A stretch of DNA of 64,000 nucleotides. Origin: Tetraselmis striata (taxonomy: Eukaryota; Chlorophyta; Chlorodendrophyceae; Chlorodendrales; Chlorodendraceae). The notes under the pieces are model-generated. The model saw only the letters and a program-made list of their open reading frames with translations, made no database searches and had not been told where the DNA came from. Made by a program: the position numbers and the translations under genes. The stretch covers positions 100,763-164,762 of the forward strand of contig VCJN01002074.1 in the NCBI GenBank assembly GCA_006384855.1, given 5' to 3'. Positions 1-10,500 of the stretch are shown piece by piece; position 1 is the first letter of the stretch; every line of letters starts with the position of its first letter.

Positions 1-410
1 CAATTGCGCCACAGCTGTAGCCAGCTCTCGCAGTAATGAAGACTGGGCCCTCATATCTGCGTTCAGCGACTCCAACGTCGGCTCAGCGACGGGTTCTTCT
101 CCATCTGACATAGTAACGCACGGACGTACGGACGAGAATATCACACTCGGATGGCGAGCCGGGTGTGGTCTTGAACAACCTGGGGTGACCTTGCTCGCAA
201 CGGGTTACGAGACAGTTTTTACAGCGCTGCGTGGAACGCAGCGAAAACTGGAAGATGGCAGGCTCAGCTGTTCTGGCTGCTTTTATGTCTACTCGTGCTG
301 CACCCAACAAGGGCGCAACAACAGTTACTAGTTCCCGTACCACTGCGCAGCACTTGTAGCTGAAAAGCGGTTAGGTCAAGGATGGAAACCCCATAAACTA
401 GTTTAGATCA
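1..410 (-). mobile_element. YR retroelement family, copy A (5' end only, runs off the left edge)
   Basis: This stretch matches the 5' end of the element at 837-4036: the left terminal module A followed by the first codons of the gag-like gene, reading leftwards. The outer end is the sequence ending 'tagtttagatca' at 410. Only the 5' part lies in the window, so whether the copy is whole cannot be judged. It is very close in sequence to the other copies, which suggests a recent insertion. Family: DIRS-like/PAT-type tyrosine-recombinase elements. Confidence 0.85.
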
Positions 411-836
411 TATCCTCGGACCACTGTATAAACAGAGAGGGCGCGTCTCGCTTGCTGCTGATTCAGCAATAAAAACGCGCTGCGGTACCGCGTTATTTTG
501 GCGTTTTAGACGAATACATGACGTGCCTGAGCTAGAATACACGCGCATCCATTCAGAATCTTGCCGTCTTCGGAGGTGTGCCTAGAAATCAAACGAGCAC
601 AGATCGAACGTATGACGGTTCATACGCGAAGACGCAGCACAGGAGGACGGACGGACGGACGCCTAAAAATCCGTGATAAAACCGTATTGCGACCGGTATC
701 GATTCTCTCGTATTCCAGGATATTTCGGACGCGGCTCTCCTTTTCCTCCGCTCAACCCAAGAGGTAGGGGAATCGGTTTTAACAAAAATTATACATGCCT
801 GTATTATCGGTATAGTTGTATACTTGATTGGTGCCG
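411..836. other. Spacer between two YR element copies
   Basis: No gene or RNA was recognised in these 426 bases. It separates two copies of the same element family lying in the same orientation. A short GGAC repeat (acggacggacgg) occurs near 650. Confidence 0.5.
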
Positions 837-955
837 TTTCAAAGTTGAGTCTGGTTTTGCCAAAAAGGTCGCGCAGGCTGTTTTACACGGTCAAGAGCCG
901 AAATTGGCAGGAAGGTTTAGCGAAAAGCGTGGAGGGAAAACGAAGTCAGGGGGGG

Positions 956-1141
956 CGCTGCGTGGAACGCAGCGAAAACTGGAAGATGGCAGGCTCAGCT
1001 GTTCTGGCTGCTTTTATGTCTACTCGTGCTGCACCCAACAAGGGCGCAACAACAGTTACTAGCTCCCGTACCACTGCGCAGCACTTGTAGCTGAAAAGCG
1101 GTTAGGTCAAGGATGGAAACCCCATAAACTAGTTTAGATCA
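956..1141 (-). repeat. Module A2 of the split direct repeat (copy B)
   Basis: A 186-bp sequence that matches 3851-4036 (A1) in the same orientation. It contains the small palindrome 'cgctgcgtggaacgcagcg', which could form a hairpin at the inner end. Confidence 0.85.
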
Positions 1142-1220
1142 TTTCAAAGTTGAGTCTGGTTCTGCCAGTCTTGAGCGAACGTAGAGAGCGGTGGATTGAC
1201 GGAGAAGGGGTAGCGCCAAG

Positions 1221-2846
1221 TCATGAAGGAGGCACTGGGAAGGCCACCGCTGCGGAGTCCTGTTGGACTTGGAAGTGGCGGAGGGGGGCGATGTGTCCAA
1301 AGAAGAACCACGCGCCAGGAGAAGGAAGAACGTTGGGGTCGATGTAGTCCAAAACGACATCGGAGTTAGTGGCCCAACCGCCTTGGTAGCGGATGTGGGA
1401 CAGTGGCGCTCCGATGGCGTTTGCAGCAGAGGCTGCGCCCTTGCGCAGACTGTGTGAAGTCCAGGAAGTGCCAGCAGGAGGGGCTGCGTTGACTAGGTTG
1501 ACCGCTGTAGACAACCAGTCTGACATCGTAGCCGCAGTCCAAGGTTTTGACTGCTCAGCCACATTTACAGCCCAGAAGTTGGAGGCAGCCAAGCCAACAG
1601 TAACCAGAGGGACAGACTGGACGTTGTCGATGAAGTAGCGTAAGAGTCGTGCCACTCGAGGGTGCTCGGACACCGGAAGGAGCAGTACGCGCAGGTCGTC
1701 GGGTCCCCGACGGCCAGCGCGACCCTTCTCGCGGTAGACCTGCAAGGTGATGTTGTAGGTGTCGACATGTACATCTTGCGCTCGACAGGAGACGCCAGTA
1801 AGGCCCCTGGCAAAGAACAGGAAGTTGACAACCGAAGCCAAGAGGGCTCGGTAGTCGAGGTGGGACTCTGGATAAGGAGCAGACACAATTAGCTCGGCCT
1901 TTGAGACGAAGCGGTAAGCTACATCCGCAGGCAGAGGGACACGCAAGGGGGCAGCGTCCAGCCGGCGCTGCCGCAACATTAACCCACGCCTTGCCGAAGT
2001 GAGGTGTAGGCTGTCCTTGGCGATCGGGACGAGGTTGTGCAGCTCGAAGAAGGTGTTGATGGCAGACAGGTAGGGCTGCAGCGACTTAGCTGCGATGTGA
2101 CCTCGCTCCCCGATCCAGGCAACGTACCGAACAACAGTAGCAGTAGTCGCCTCCAGCGGGCTGATGTTCTCGGAGTCGTGGCAGAACTCAGCGAACTGAG
2201 ACAGTCTGCCGGCGTAGCTCTTGAGGGTTTGCGCGCTGAGGGAGCTGGAGAGCAGGTCCAGCGTCCGCTGGCCTAGCTCGTCTGAGCCGAACGCGTCCTG
2301 CAGCCGAGATCGCAGTGACGCAGCCCATGGAGCGATAGCTGCGGGCTCGTCGATTACGTAAGTGCGTCGTTTTACTGCCAGAGTTCCACTGGCACGGCTA
2401 CTGTTCGCAAAGTACTCGGCAGCAGCGGTTAGGTTCCCGGCGGTTGGCCGGTAGTTGCTGGACGGGTTTGCAGTAGCTTCAGTACGGGTTTGCGGGGCTA
2501 GGTTCAGGTAAGAGGGCCGCCCCGCGCGCCCGTCGCGCTCGTAGCGCCTGTCCCGTGCGTAACGTACACGCGCGAAACTTGGTCGTTGCGAACCGGTTGT
2601 AACACGTAGTGTAACAACCGACGAACGCAGAGATGGGGTTGTAAGAAAGGCGGATGGTTGAGCCGCCATGTGCAGGTGTACGGATGGTTGAGCCGCACTC
2701 GGCTGTAGCTGTAAGAAGCGCCGCACCGAGGAAGGTCTAAATGAAGTCTGTAAGGTGGGGGGGTCAGGTCCTGACACAGGGCGCTCATCCCGCCGTTGAG
2801 CTGCAAGGGTGCGTTTTGCGGCGGTCACCGAAAGGTGGCCTCGCAA
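1221..2846 (-). CDS. Tyrosine recombinase of YR element copy B
   Basis: An open stretch of about 541 codons. The N-terminal ~160 residues are low-complexity. A SAM-like core-binding domain follows (around 'LKSYAGRLSQFAEFCHDSEN'), then the catalytic domain. Visible catalytic signatures are the first Arg in 'FFARGLTGVSCR', the H-x-x-R box 'HSLRKGAASAANAIG', the 'GGW' that follows it, and the nucleophile Tyr in 'VVLDYIDPN'. This is the DIRS-type integrase that inserts a circular cDNA by site-specific recombination. The translation start is unclear because the first ATG is well inside the open stretch, so expression from a spliced or polycistronic transcript is possible. The same H-x-x-R/GGW/Y block is present in the larger DIRS element at 11940-16838. 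Confidence 0.8.
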   Translation of the reverse strand: MRGHLSVTAAKRTLAAQRRDERPVSGPDPPTLQTSFRPSSVRRFLQLQPSAAQPSVHLHMAAQPSAFLTTPSLRSSVVTLRVTTGSQRPSFARVRYARDRRYERDGRAGRPSYLNLAPQTRTEATANPSSNYRPTAGNLTAAAEYFANSSRASGTLAVKRRTYVIDEPAAIAPWAASLRSRLQDAFGSDELGQRTLDLLSSSLSAQTLKSYAGRLSQFAEFCHDSENISPLEATTATVVRYVAWIGERGHIAAKSLQPYLSAINTFFELHNLVPIAKDSLHLTSARRGLMLRQRRLDAAPLRVPLPADVAYRFVSKAELIVSAPYPESHLDYRALLASVVNFLFFARGLTGVSCRAQDVHVDTYNITLQVYREKGRAGRRGPDDLRVLLLPVSEHPRVARLLRYFIDNVQSVPLVTVGLAASNFWAVNVAEQSKPWTAATMSDWLSTAVNLVNAAPPAGTSWTSHSLRKGAASAANAIGAPLSHIRYQGGWATNSDVVLDYIDPNVLPSPGAWFFFGHIAPLRHFQVQQDSAAVAFPVPPS

Positions 2847-2882
2847 GGCTCCTGCAGCTCCGACGAGCGGCGCCCCACGCCA

Positions 2883-3737
2883 TCATTCGTGCTCACCTTC
2901 GCGGCCGCGTCCACGTCCACCACCACGTCCTCGCCCACGCCCGCGACCTGCAGCTGCAGCCGCTACTCGAGAAGTAGCGGTCGCCTTGGCACTGCTGGCA
3001 ACGGTCGCCTCGAAGACACGACGCTCGTAGTCTCTCATCAGGTCCCCAAAAATCGCAGAACCCAGATGCTCCGCAGCGGGCTGAAAATGCTGAGCTCGCA
3101 GCACATCCAGAACGCCTTGGTCACCGTGCACACGCTTGATCTCATTCAGCCTCCGCAGGAAAGCTAGACGAAAACGAAACGCCTTGTCGATGGCCTCGGC
3201 GTGATTCCGAGCTCTCGCGAGGTAGGGGGTGAAGTCCTGGTTAGTGGTGGGGACGTAAGGTAGCAGCTCGTCGAGCGCCACGAAAAGGGCGGCCATGTGA
3301 GCCCCGAAACACGACATCCACAAGTACTCCTCCTGGGCCGGCAGACGCCGGTCATCCTGCTTGAGGTACTCGTTCGTTAGGTCGGTGCTCAACGGGAAAA
3401 GTCCAGGCACTCGGCTGACCGGTCGAACGGCCTCGTAACCAGACTCTGCTCTCTGCAGTAGCTCTGGCACCGCGAGGTAATCATCCTCGGCACTCACGGA
3501 TTTTGCTCCGACACGGCCGCTCTGGGCTAGCTCTAGCAAGTCGGGGCGCTCTGCGGCTCCCCCGCTGCCTGTCGGCTGTCCCGCGAAGCGCTGCCCGGAG
3601 CCGGAGCCATGTGCCCCTTCTCCATCAACAGCGCGATCACGAGCCGTCAATTGTGCCACAGCTGTAGCCAATGCACGCACATCTGCTTGCAACGACGTGA
3701 GCGTCGGCTCAACGACGGGTTCTTCTCCATCTGACAT
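2883..3737 (-). CDS. Gag-like protein of YR element copy B
   Basis: About 284 residues from the ATG at 3737. The N-terminal part is acidic and followed by a Ser/Gly-rich linker. The middle is a helical domain rich in Leu, Ala and Glu (for example 'LFPLSTDLTNEYLKQDDRRL'), which probably self-assembles. The C-terminus is an Arg-Gly repeat of the 'GRGRGRGGGRGRG' type, a plausible RNA-binding RGG box in place of zinc knuckles. It lies immediately upstream of the YR gene on the same strand. The gag role is inferred from position and composition. The same protein is recognisable in copies A, C and D. Confidence 0.6.
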   Translation of the reverse strand: MSDGEEPVVEPTLTSLQADVRALATAVAQLTARDRAVDGEGAHGSGSGQRFAGQPTGSGGAAERPDLLELAQSGRVGAKSVSAEDDYLAVPELLQRAESGYEAVRPVSRVPGLFPLSTDLTNEYLKQDDRRLPAQEEYLWMSCFGAHMAALFVALDELLPYVPTTNQDFTPYLARARNHAEAIDKAFRFRLAFLRRLNEIKRVHGDQGVLDVLRAQHFQPAAEHLGSAIFGDLMRDYERRVFEATVASSAKATATSRVAAAAAGRGRGRGRGGGRGRGREGEHE

Positions 3738-3850
3738 AGTAACGCGCGGACGTACGGACGAGAATATCACACTCGGATGGCGAGCCGGGTGTGGTCTTGA
3801 ACAACCTGGGGTGACCTTGCTCGCAACGGGTTACGAGACAGTTTTTACAT

Positions 3851-4036
3851 CGCTGCGTGGAACGCAGCGAAAACTGGAAGATGGCAGGCTCAGCTGTTCT
3901 GGCTGCTTTTATGTCTACTCGTGCTGCACCCAACAAGGGCGCAACAACAGTTACTAGCTCCCGTACCACTGCGCAGCACTTGTAGCTGAAAAGCGGTTAG
4001 GTCAAGGATGGAAACCCCATAAACTAGTTTAGATCA
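3851..4036 (-). repeat. Module A1 of the split direct repeat (copy B)
   Basis: This is the left end of copy B in transcription order. It is 186 bp long, starts at the outer edge with 'tgatctaaactagtttatgg' on the minus strand, and ends at the 'cgctgcgtggaacgcagcg' palindrome. It recurs in copies A, C and D. Confidence 0.85.
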
Positions 4037-4040
4037 AAAC

Positions 4041-4090
4041 GGCCGTCGCGTAGAGACGCTGCAAGGATTTCACTGCCAGTCCTGTCCCGG
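4041..4090 (+). repeat. Dispersed ~55-bp repeat, copy 1
   Basis: The core 'gagacgctgcaagg.tttca' followed by 'ccagtcctgtccc' recurs at 39236-39305 (plus strand) and 49271-49329 (minus strand). Copies 1 and 3 lie next to the outer A1 ends of YR elements. No function was recognised. Confidence 0.7.
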
Positions 4091-4680
4091 GGCGAAAAAG
4101 AAAATGCTGTACTAATAATATAAATAATGAGTCGAGTAGCCCTGTAGTAATATTAATAGTTTATTATTTATGACATTACTTACTGATGGGGCAGTCGCTG
4201 CGCTCGCGATGGTATTAGCGACTATATCGAAGGATTTCAGGGCATCGTAAAAAGGATCAGTGGCTACCCTACAGGGTACAGGTACCTGTATCGTACAGGG
4301 ATGATGCCTTCCCACCGCGCCTGGCCAAGGCCTCCCGCGTCGTAGTGCTGCTGATGAATATTTTGATCTGCGTCTTGCGGCCCTGTCGCCTTGGCTACAC
4401 ACCTGGTTGCAAAAGACGCGATATATGCATTGGATCACTTGCTGGTGCAAGTGTCTCGCTTCACTGTGCCCACCTGCACAACCCTGCCCACCTTCCTCGG
4501 CACCTCCCTTGTGCATCTGCCCTCGGCATAATACCGTCGTACTTTCTCTCCGATCCACGTGCCAGGCAGACGAACACCCTCGGGAACCTGCCGTTTCGAC
4601 TAAAAAGCCCCGCTGCGAGTCGCGCTCGTCAAGTGGTCGCTGTACTTGACTGCCAGCGTGAGGCCCCAGTTGTCTGCGCC

Positions 4681-6319
4681 ATGTCGCGCCGCGTGGCGCT
4701 GGCGCTGCTGTGCGTGGTGATGGCGGTGGCCGCACACGGTGCGCGCCAACCTGCCGTGGTGGCGGAGCGCCCGACGGTCGCGTACATGGTCGCCATGACG
4801 CAGGACTCCACGCCACAGTGGCTAGACGGGCCAGCGGTGTTGATGGAGTCCCTGGTGCAGGCAACAGCGAGCAGCGAGTACCCGTCGGATTTTGTGGCGC
4901 TGGTGGGGGAGCGTGTGTCGCAGAGCAGCAAGGACGCTCTGACGGCAATGGGTTGGCGGTGCGCGCCCTGGCTCGCGCAGTGAAATATGGGTAGGGCGTG
5001 TTGCTTCAATTTTGATACTGTTTTTTGTCTGACTCTTCGCGTTACAACATTCTCGATTCTTCTTTATGTTTCTCAACTATTGATTGGCGAAGGCGTAAAC
5101 CAACCCCTCTATTTGCTTTGCTGTTGACTCGAAAATCCGAAGCGAATGATTCATTTGAGGGGTGGGGGACAATTGGTTTCCTCTACTCGAGGACGCAGAT
5201 GCTTGTCGCTGGCATAGCGACTTTAGTTTTGACAAGGAAGCTTTGCCATAGCACGAATGGATCAGGTGCATCGGATAGCTAGACCCTAAGCTGGCGGCTA
5301 AGGCGCGCATGTGGGTGTGTTGGCGCTCCGCATGCTGCCGTCAGGGTGCTGGACAAGCATCTGCCGTTCTCTGTGGACGACATCCAGGGGCAGCACCTGC
5401 GCGAGAAAGTGAGGAATAGTGGCTGCTGCGGCGCGGATGAGATGCTCCGGCTGTACGCATACACGCTGACGCAGTACCACCGTGTGGTGAGCATGGACAT
5501 GGATACCATCATGCTCCGCCCTGTGGACGAGCTGTTTGAGGGCGACTTCTCCCTGCTCGCGGTGGAGGACCACAGCCTGGCCGTCAAAGCGTGGACTGAC
5601 GTGCAGCCCCCCTTCAACGGAGGCTTCTGGGTGGTCAAGCCCTCGAAGCGCGTGTTCACGCACTTGTTTGCCATCTTCAAGGTCCGCCAAGACTACAATC
5701 CTGTCCCGGGTACACATGTCCAGTGGGACAAGAAGGGGAAGGCTGGCACAGAGGGGGGGGGGGGGGGGCGGAGCGAGGGGGGATCAGAGCTGCCCCCGTA
5801 GACGCCTGAACCGCTGTGGCGCTATGCTGTGCTACCCCGCAGGAAGGGGACTTCAGGCCCGGCTCTGGTTGGGGCGGCACTCGTATCGGCTACTGCTACG
5901 GTGGGGAGACCGTGCAGGGCCTGCTGCCATACTACTACACCCACTACGCCATCCAGCACAACCACGGCGTGTCCTACCGCGTCATCGACCACTGTCTTTA
6001 CAACAACATGAAGGACAACACTCGATGCAATGACACGCCGCTGACGGACATCCGGGTGACGCACTTCACAGCGTGCCAGAAGCCCTGGATCTGTCTCACT
6101 CACATCTCCCACGCCCCGAGCCACAACTGCTTTGGAGTGCACGGCGAGTGGGCGCGTCTGTGGCACCAGGCCAGCCTCCGCCGGCTGCGGCCGGAGCTAA
6201 GCCCGGACTCGCGCGCGGCCATGGTTGCTGACATGGACGACATGCAGCGCCGCAAGGCAGTGTGCCCACAAAGTGGCCTGCAGGGGTACCGACTCCTGGC
6301 AGATGCCGGAGCAGCCTAG
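4681..6319 (+). CDS. GT8 (glycogenin-like) glycosyltransferase, three exons, secretory pathway
   Basis: Proposed exons are 4681-4958, 5345-5681 and 5843-6319, giving about 363 residues. Both introns have GT-AG ends, and the frame joins cleanly (W-R-V across intron 1, F-K-E across intron 2). The protein starts with a signal peptide or anchor ('ALALLCVVMAVAAHG'). The GT-A donor domain follows, with the metal and sugar-nucleotide binding D-x-D in 'VVSMDMDTIMLRPVDELF' (residues about 144-146) and an acceptor-side region around 'PPFNGGFWVVKPS'. The C-terminal exon is rich in Cys, Tyr and His ('IGYCYGGETVQGLLPYYYTH'). Glycosyltransferase family 8 transfers hexoses from nucleotide sugars, and the signal peptide points to the Golgi or cell-wall glycosylation. 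The exact acceptor is unknown. Intron 2 contains a run of about 18 G. A TGTAA lies a few bases after the stop; it is the algal polyadenylation motif but unusually close, and another TGTAA is near 6488. Confidence 0.8.
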
Positions 6320-7252
6320 GGTATTGTAACGCAGCTGTTGGTAGGTGGGTCTTCGATTGAAGTCGGCAGCAGAAATATCTGGAGCCAAATGCAGGACGGT
6401 GTCAATACAACATGCACACCGCTGGTCAGCGGGCTGTGAATTGTGGTCTTGAAAGCAGTGCCAACAATGCGCCGATTGGCAACATGACATGTTGTAAGAA
6501 GTTATCAGCGTTGCCGGACGGCAATGGCCCAGCTCCCTTCCGGCTTATGTGGATTGACAAGTACTGAGGCCCGTTCTACCGTGAGCGCCAATGCACGAGT
6601 CCATGCTGCCCTGCTGTCCCGGCCCCGCAAGATCCGGGTTTCCGCATCGTTCGACATATGCATGCAAGGCCAAAACAAAGACACGCTCGCTCTCCTGTTG
6701 CTTCTGCTGATCTAAAAACACTCCGGCTGACAGAAACACAGCAACACCTCGGAACAGTGGCGGGCAAGGAGAGACACACATTGCAGCAAGCATCGCGATG
6801 TCAACTCTGCATTGCGTCCCACAAGTGAATGAGCGCTTATGACAAGCACAGCAAGCTGTTAAAGTTGTGCATGCAGGTCAAATACTACTCAAGCGGTATA
6901 TCCCACCCTATGGGGAAGGTCCGCAGCTGGATACCTGAGCTGGACACCAAATGCAACTGGATGCCAAATGCTCCACTTTAGGGGAATCAAGCTGTTGGCA
7001 ACATGCTCTGAAATATGTCACAATTATGCCTCGGGATTGACTGGAGTAGCCTAACACGCCATCCAGCAGGGGATGGCTGTAGAGAATTTTTCAGTAAAGC
7101 AGATAGACAAATTCTGACGGGAAGGCATTGACCTCGCCATAGGGCGCCGCTTCCCCCATCATTCTGCAAAGACGGGACGGCTGCCTGCAGCCATCACAAA
7201 GGGCAGACCTCATGCTCCGCAGTGCTGGCTTTCCCACAGGTTTGCCGCGCAG
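6320..7252. other. Downstream flank of the GT8 gene, no gene seen
   Basis: Probably contains the 3' untranslated region of the GT8 gene (TGTAA near 6324 and 6488). Otherwise no open frame or repeat could be supported. Confidence 0.4.
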
Positions 7253-7405
7253 CTAATGGCTTGGGTGGTGGCACACAAAGCGGTCGAACACCCAAAACTG
7301 CAGCACATAGTTGGTGCCTCGCCTATCCGCCTCATCTGCAGGAAGGACCACCTGGGGAAAGCGCGCCAGCACCCGCATGGACGCCGCATCAGGATCGAAG
7401 GGATG
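7253..7405 (-). CDS. Possible terminal exon, unrecognised
   Basis: A minus-strand frame of about 50 codons reads like protein, including 'ASMRVLARFPQVVLPADEAD' and 'GTNYVLQFWVF', and ends at a stop. It has no start codon, and its upstream edge is the CA/GT microsatellite at 7419-7498, so an upstream exon would be needed. It may be the last exon of a broken gene or a chance reading. No family was recognised. Confidence 0.2.
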   Translation of the reverse strand, partial: HPFDPDAASMRVLARFPQVVLPADEADRRGTNYVLQFWVFDRFVCHHPSH

Positions 7406-7418
7406 AGCCAGTGGAGTA

Positions 7419-7463
7419 ACACACAGACACAGACACAGACACAGACACACAGACACAGACACA

Positions 7464-7498
<35 letters not shown>
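7419..7498. repeat. (ACACAG)n then (CA)n microsatellite
   Basis: About 80 bases of acacag-type hexamers passing into pure CA dinucleotides. Confidence 0.95.
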
Positions 7499-7500
<2 letters not shown>

Positions 7501-10500
7501 CATCTGAAAACACTCTGAAACACGTGAATATGTGGCCTGATTGTTTAAAATAAAGAATGTATATCTCTGCTCATGCTCTTCTCTCCCTCTATACACACTC
7601 TCTCTCTCCCCCTCTATCATCGATGCCTTGTCTACGATCGCCGTAATCTCTACGCTGCGCTAACATCCCGCTGCCCTGCCCTTCCATCACGCCAGCGTGA
7701 GCCTAGACACGCCTTGCGAGCGCGCACAAACCGGCGGCAGCGCGCTGCGGACCGCCCCCCTCTGGTGGGTGCGAGCGTTGAGCTGCGAGGCCTGTTTGGC
7801 AAGTTGACACCCATGCCTGCGGTCTTCTACCCTTTTGGCTGTGGTATGCTCTGCTCTCTTTCCCATTGCCTCTGCCCCGCTCCGCCCCTCAATCTCCTTC
7901 TCTGTCTTGCTCACGCGCGCTCTCCCTTGATAACTATCTGTGCATACAGAAATACTGTGTGTCTCTCAATATGCTTTGTCCAACGCTGCAGGCTGGCAGG
8001 CGGGCCAGCAACCGCCCCTGCTGCCCAACGACATGCCCGTGCCTGCCGTGTCAGCATTCACGTCGGGCACCTGTCGTTTGCTGCCGCACGGGGGGGTAGG
8101 CGGCACGCCTGCCGATGCGCAGCAAATAACAAGATTGCCACCGGAATTTGTTTGATATCTCTCGGTATGATTAATAACACTAATTTATGCATTTGAAATA
8201 TATATTATTTGTGACATGCAGCATGTGTGTGATTACATAAGTAGCGGCTATAGAACCCACGGTAACAAGCGCTAAAGAAGGAAGAAGCCAGCATGACGCA
8301 GAGTTTATTAGCTAGGATTGGGTCGCAAGACCGGACTAGGTGGCGATTGGGCAATAGTTATAAATCTTTATTTGCCGCGGAGCCGAGCGGGCTACATCAC
8401 TGCAAGCGTGCCGACAGGGCATCACAACTGGTGCATCACAGCGCCAGCACAACTGATTCAACCCCCTGGGGGCTCAGCGACGATCTTGTCATCAAACTCC
8501 ACACCTCCAGCGCGGCAGACAAGAGCTGAAGATGCCGCCATCGTGCCCTAGTGCTGCCATGACAAGAGCTGGCACTAGCGCCTCTCGGAAATGGCGTCCG
8601 AGGTGACTATCTTCCCGTCTTCCCCGGACCTCTTCGCTCCCGGCAGCCTCGGCCTGTGCGAGGGCGCCGGTCCCTCCCAAGCGGCCCGTCGTTGCTTTCC
8701 ACCTCCCAGCACTCCGGGCCCGCTTCCCGGCCTCGTCTTCCCGGCCGTCCCTCGTCTGCCCCCGGGCCGGCCGGTGCCCTCCTCCATCATGCCCCAAGAT
8801 CGAGCTCGGCAAATTTCACACACACAGCCCCCAATTCCCTTTGGAATGTTTACCACCAGTAGTTGGGGTTTCCTTCCACCTGGTTTCCTTCCACAACTGC
8901 GCGCTCGCCCACGACACTAAATTCATCCACGCCTACGCAGCGCGCAGAGACAGCAGTAAACTAAAACCAATCTGCGCTGTCCCCATCTTCATCTTCTCGC
9001 CCCGCCTACCACGTGGCGGCCGGCCCGCGTCGTCCTGCCCCACCCTTTGTAGTGCTTTCTGTTCTTGTGGGTTGCCGACGGGCTTCTGCCTTAGAAAACA
9101 GTGTAAACAATCCAATGTATTTTTTCGGCAGATCTCTCACCTCTTATCCCCTACTTTGAAATCCTCTTGTAGATCTCACGGTACCTGCTATTCGGATGAG
9201 ATACTCGTACCACGCCCCAGTACCGCCGATGAACTTCTCGTGATTCACACTTCGTCGTAGTCAGCACACGCGCCAGGGAAACGTACCTGGTACCTGGGGT
9301 ACGGCTAGCAGCGTGAATTACAAAAGCGCTCCCAGTACGTACAGGGTACGGTACTACGGGTGCCGACGCGACGCGTGGTGCAAGAAACCAACCTGCCATA
9401 CGAAAACACGCGCCGCTGTGCCCTTCAGTGTGTGAATAATCGAAACAATTACGGAAAAGTCACGACCATACAATCGTTTCCCAGGCACCCCCATCACTGC
9501 TGGGAACAATGTGCTGGGTTCTTACGACCATCGCGTAGTAGGCACCCGTAGCAGTAAGGATTCTAGTCGGTCGGTAGACAGTACTAAGGACGAATCATTC
9601 CCTGTAGCAGACAACCCGCGCAATTTCAAATCCACCTCTACCTAATAACGCAGTAGCGACTAAGGATTGCAACGACCAGTCCTCGTACCCGGGTAGCTAG
9701 AAGATCAGCAGTACTACCGGTCCAAACTCACAGCGCGAACTCGTATATTTACTCGTATAAAAATACTACAGGTACTCCTGTGCGCATCACGCATCAGCAG
9801 CAGGACGAACAGGGATGCAGGGTAGCGACCATGTGTACAGGAGATAAGTGCCGTTGTACTTACCTGCTTACTTCACTCGCCTAATGTCCGAACGATATAA
9901 CGTGAACGGTCACGTTCGTTCGCCACATCCGCGAAAGATGCCTCTATGTACGGAGATACAGGAGATACCTGTAGGCTGTAGCCCGAGTGAAAAGCCGGAT
10001 GAATTGCATAGAATGACGTACTAGTCGACGCTTTATAAGCGACTTGTGTTGATCGTCTCTCAGCGCTGCTTCTAGCGGGAGAATGGCCTTTCATCATTCA
10101 CACGAGTAGTAGCCAGAGGATGATTGTTGATGATCGTGAAGGCATCGTCAGATACGCAACACTTCATTGTCGCCCGCAAAGCTGCACCGCCAGTCTGCCT
10201 CAAGATTCCTCTACTTGTGCAGACCCTGACCCACTTCAGACCCATATCCTTGCTTACGGCATTCGGAATCCGCCCTGAGCTTTCAGTTCACGTGCACGCG
10301 CCCGCGTTGTGTGCTCGGACACACTCCAACCTGGTGCCGGCAACTCCGCCACTTGCGCTGCTTTGCGACTATCACCTCTTGCGGCAGCCTCGTCCGTATT
10401 GTGCGAGGCTCATCACTTGTCCCGAACTAACAACAATCTCCATGGCTCGAAAGGACGATTCTCGCTTCGAGGAAGCCTCGTCTGGCGTCAGGCTGCCGCC

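Larger units (their letters stand above)
837..4036 (-). mobile_element. YR retroelement family, copy B, apparently whole; gag-like + tyrosine recombinase, no RT
   Basis: On the minus strand the order is module A1 (3851-4036), gag-like gene, YR gene, short module B1 (from 1142 upwards, about 26 bp), module A2 (956-1141), a ~93-bp linker, and module B2 (837-862). A1 and A2 are both 186 bp and nearly identical, and B is 'tttcaaagttgagtctggtt' plus a few bases. This A-genes-B-A-B arrangement is the split direct repeat known from PAT, Ngaro, kangaroo and TOC elements. No target-site duplication is seen, as expected for YR integration. Both genes are open, so the copy looks whole for what it carries. 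There is no room for reverse transcriptase or RNase H between the two genes, so it is probably non-autonomous or of a reduced type. Likely young. Confidence 0.85.
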
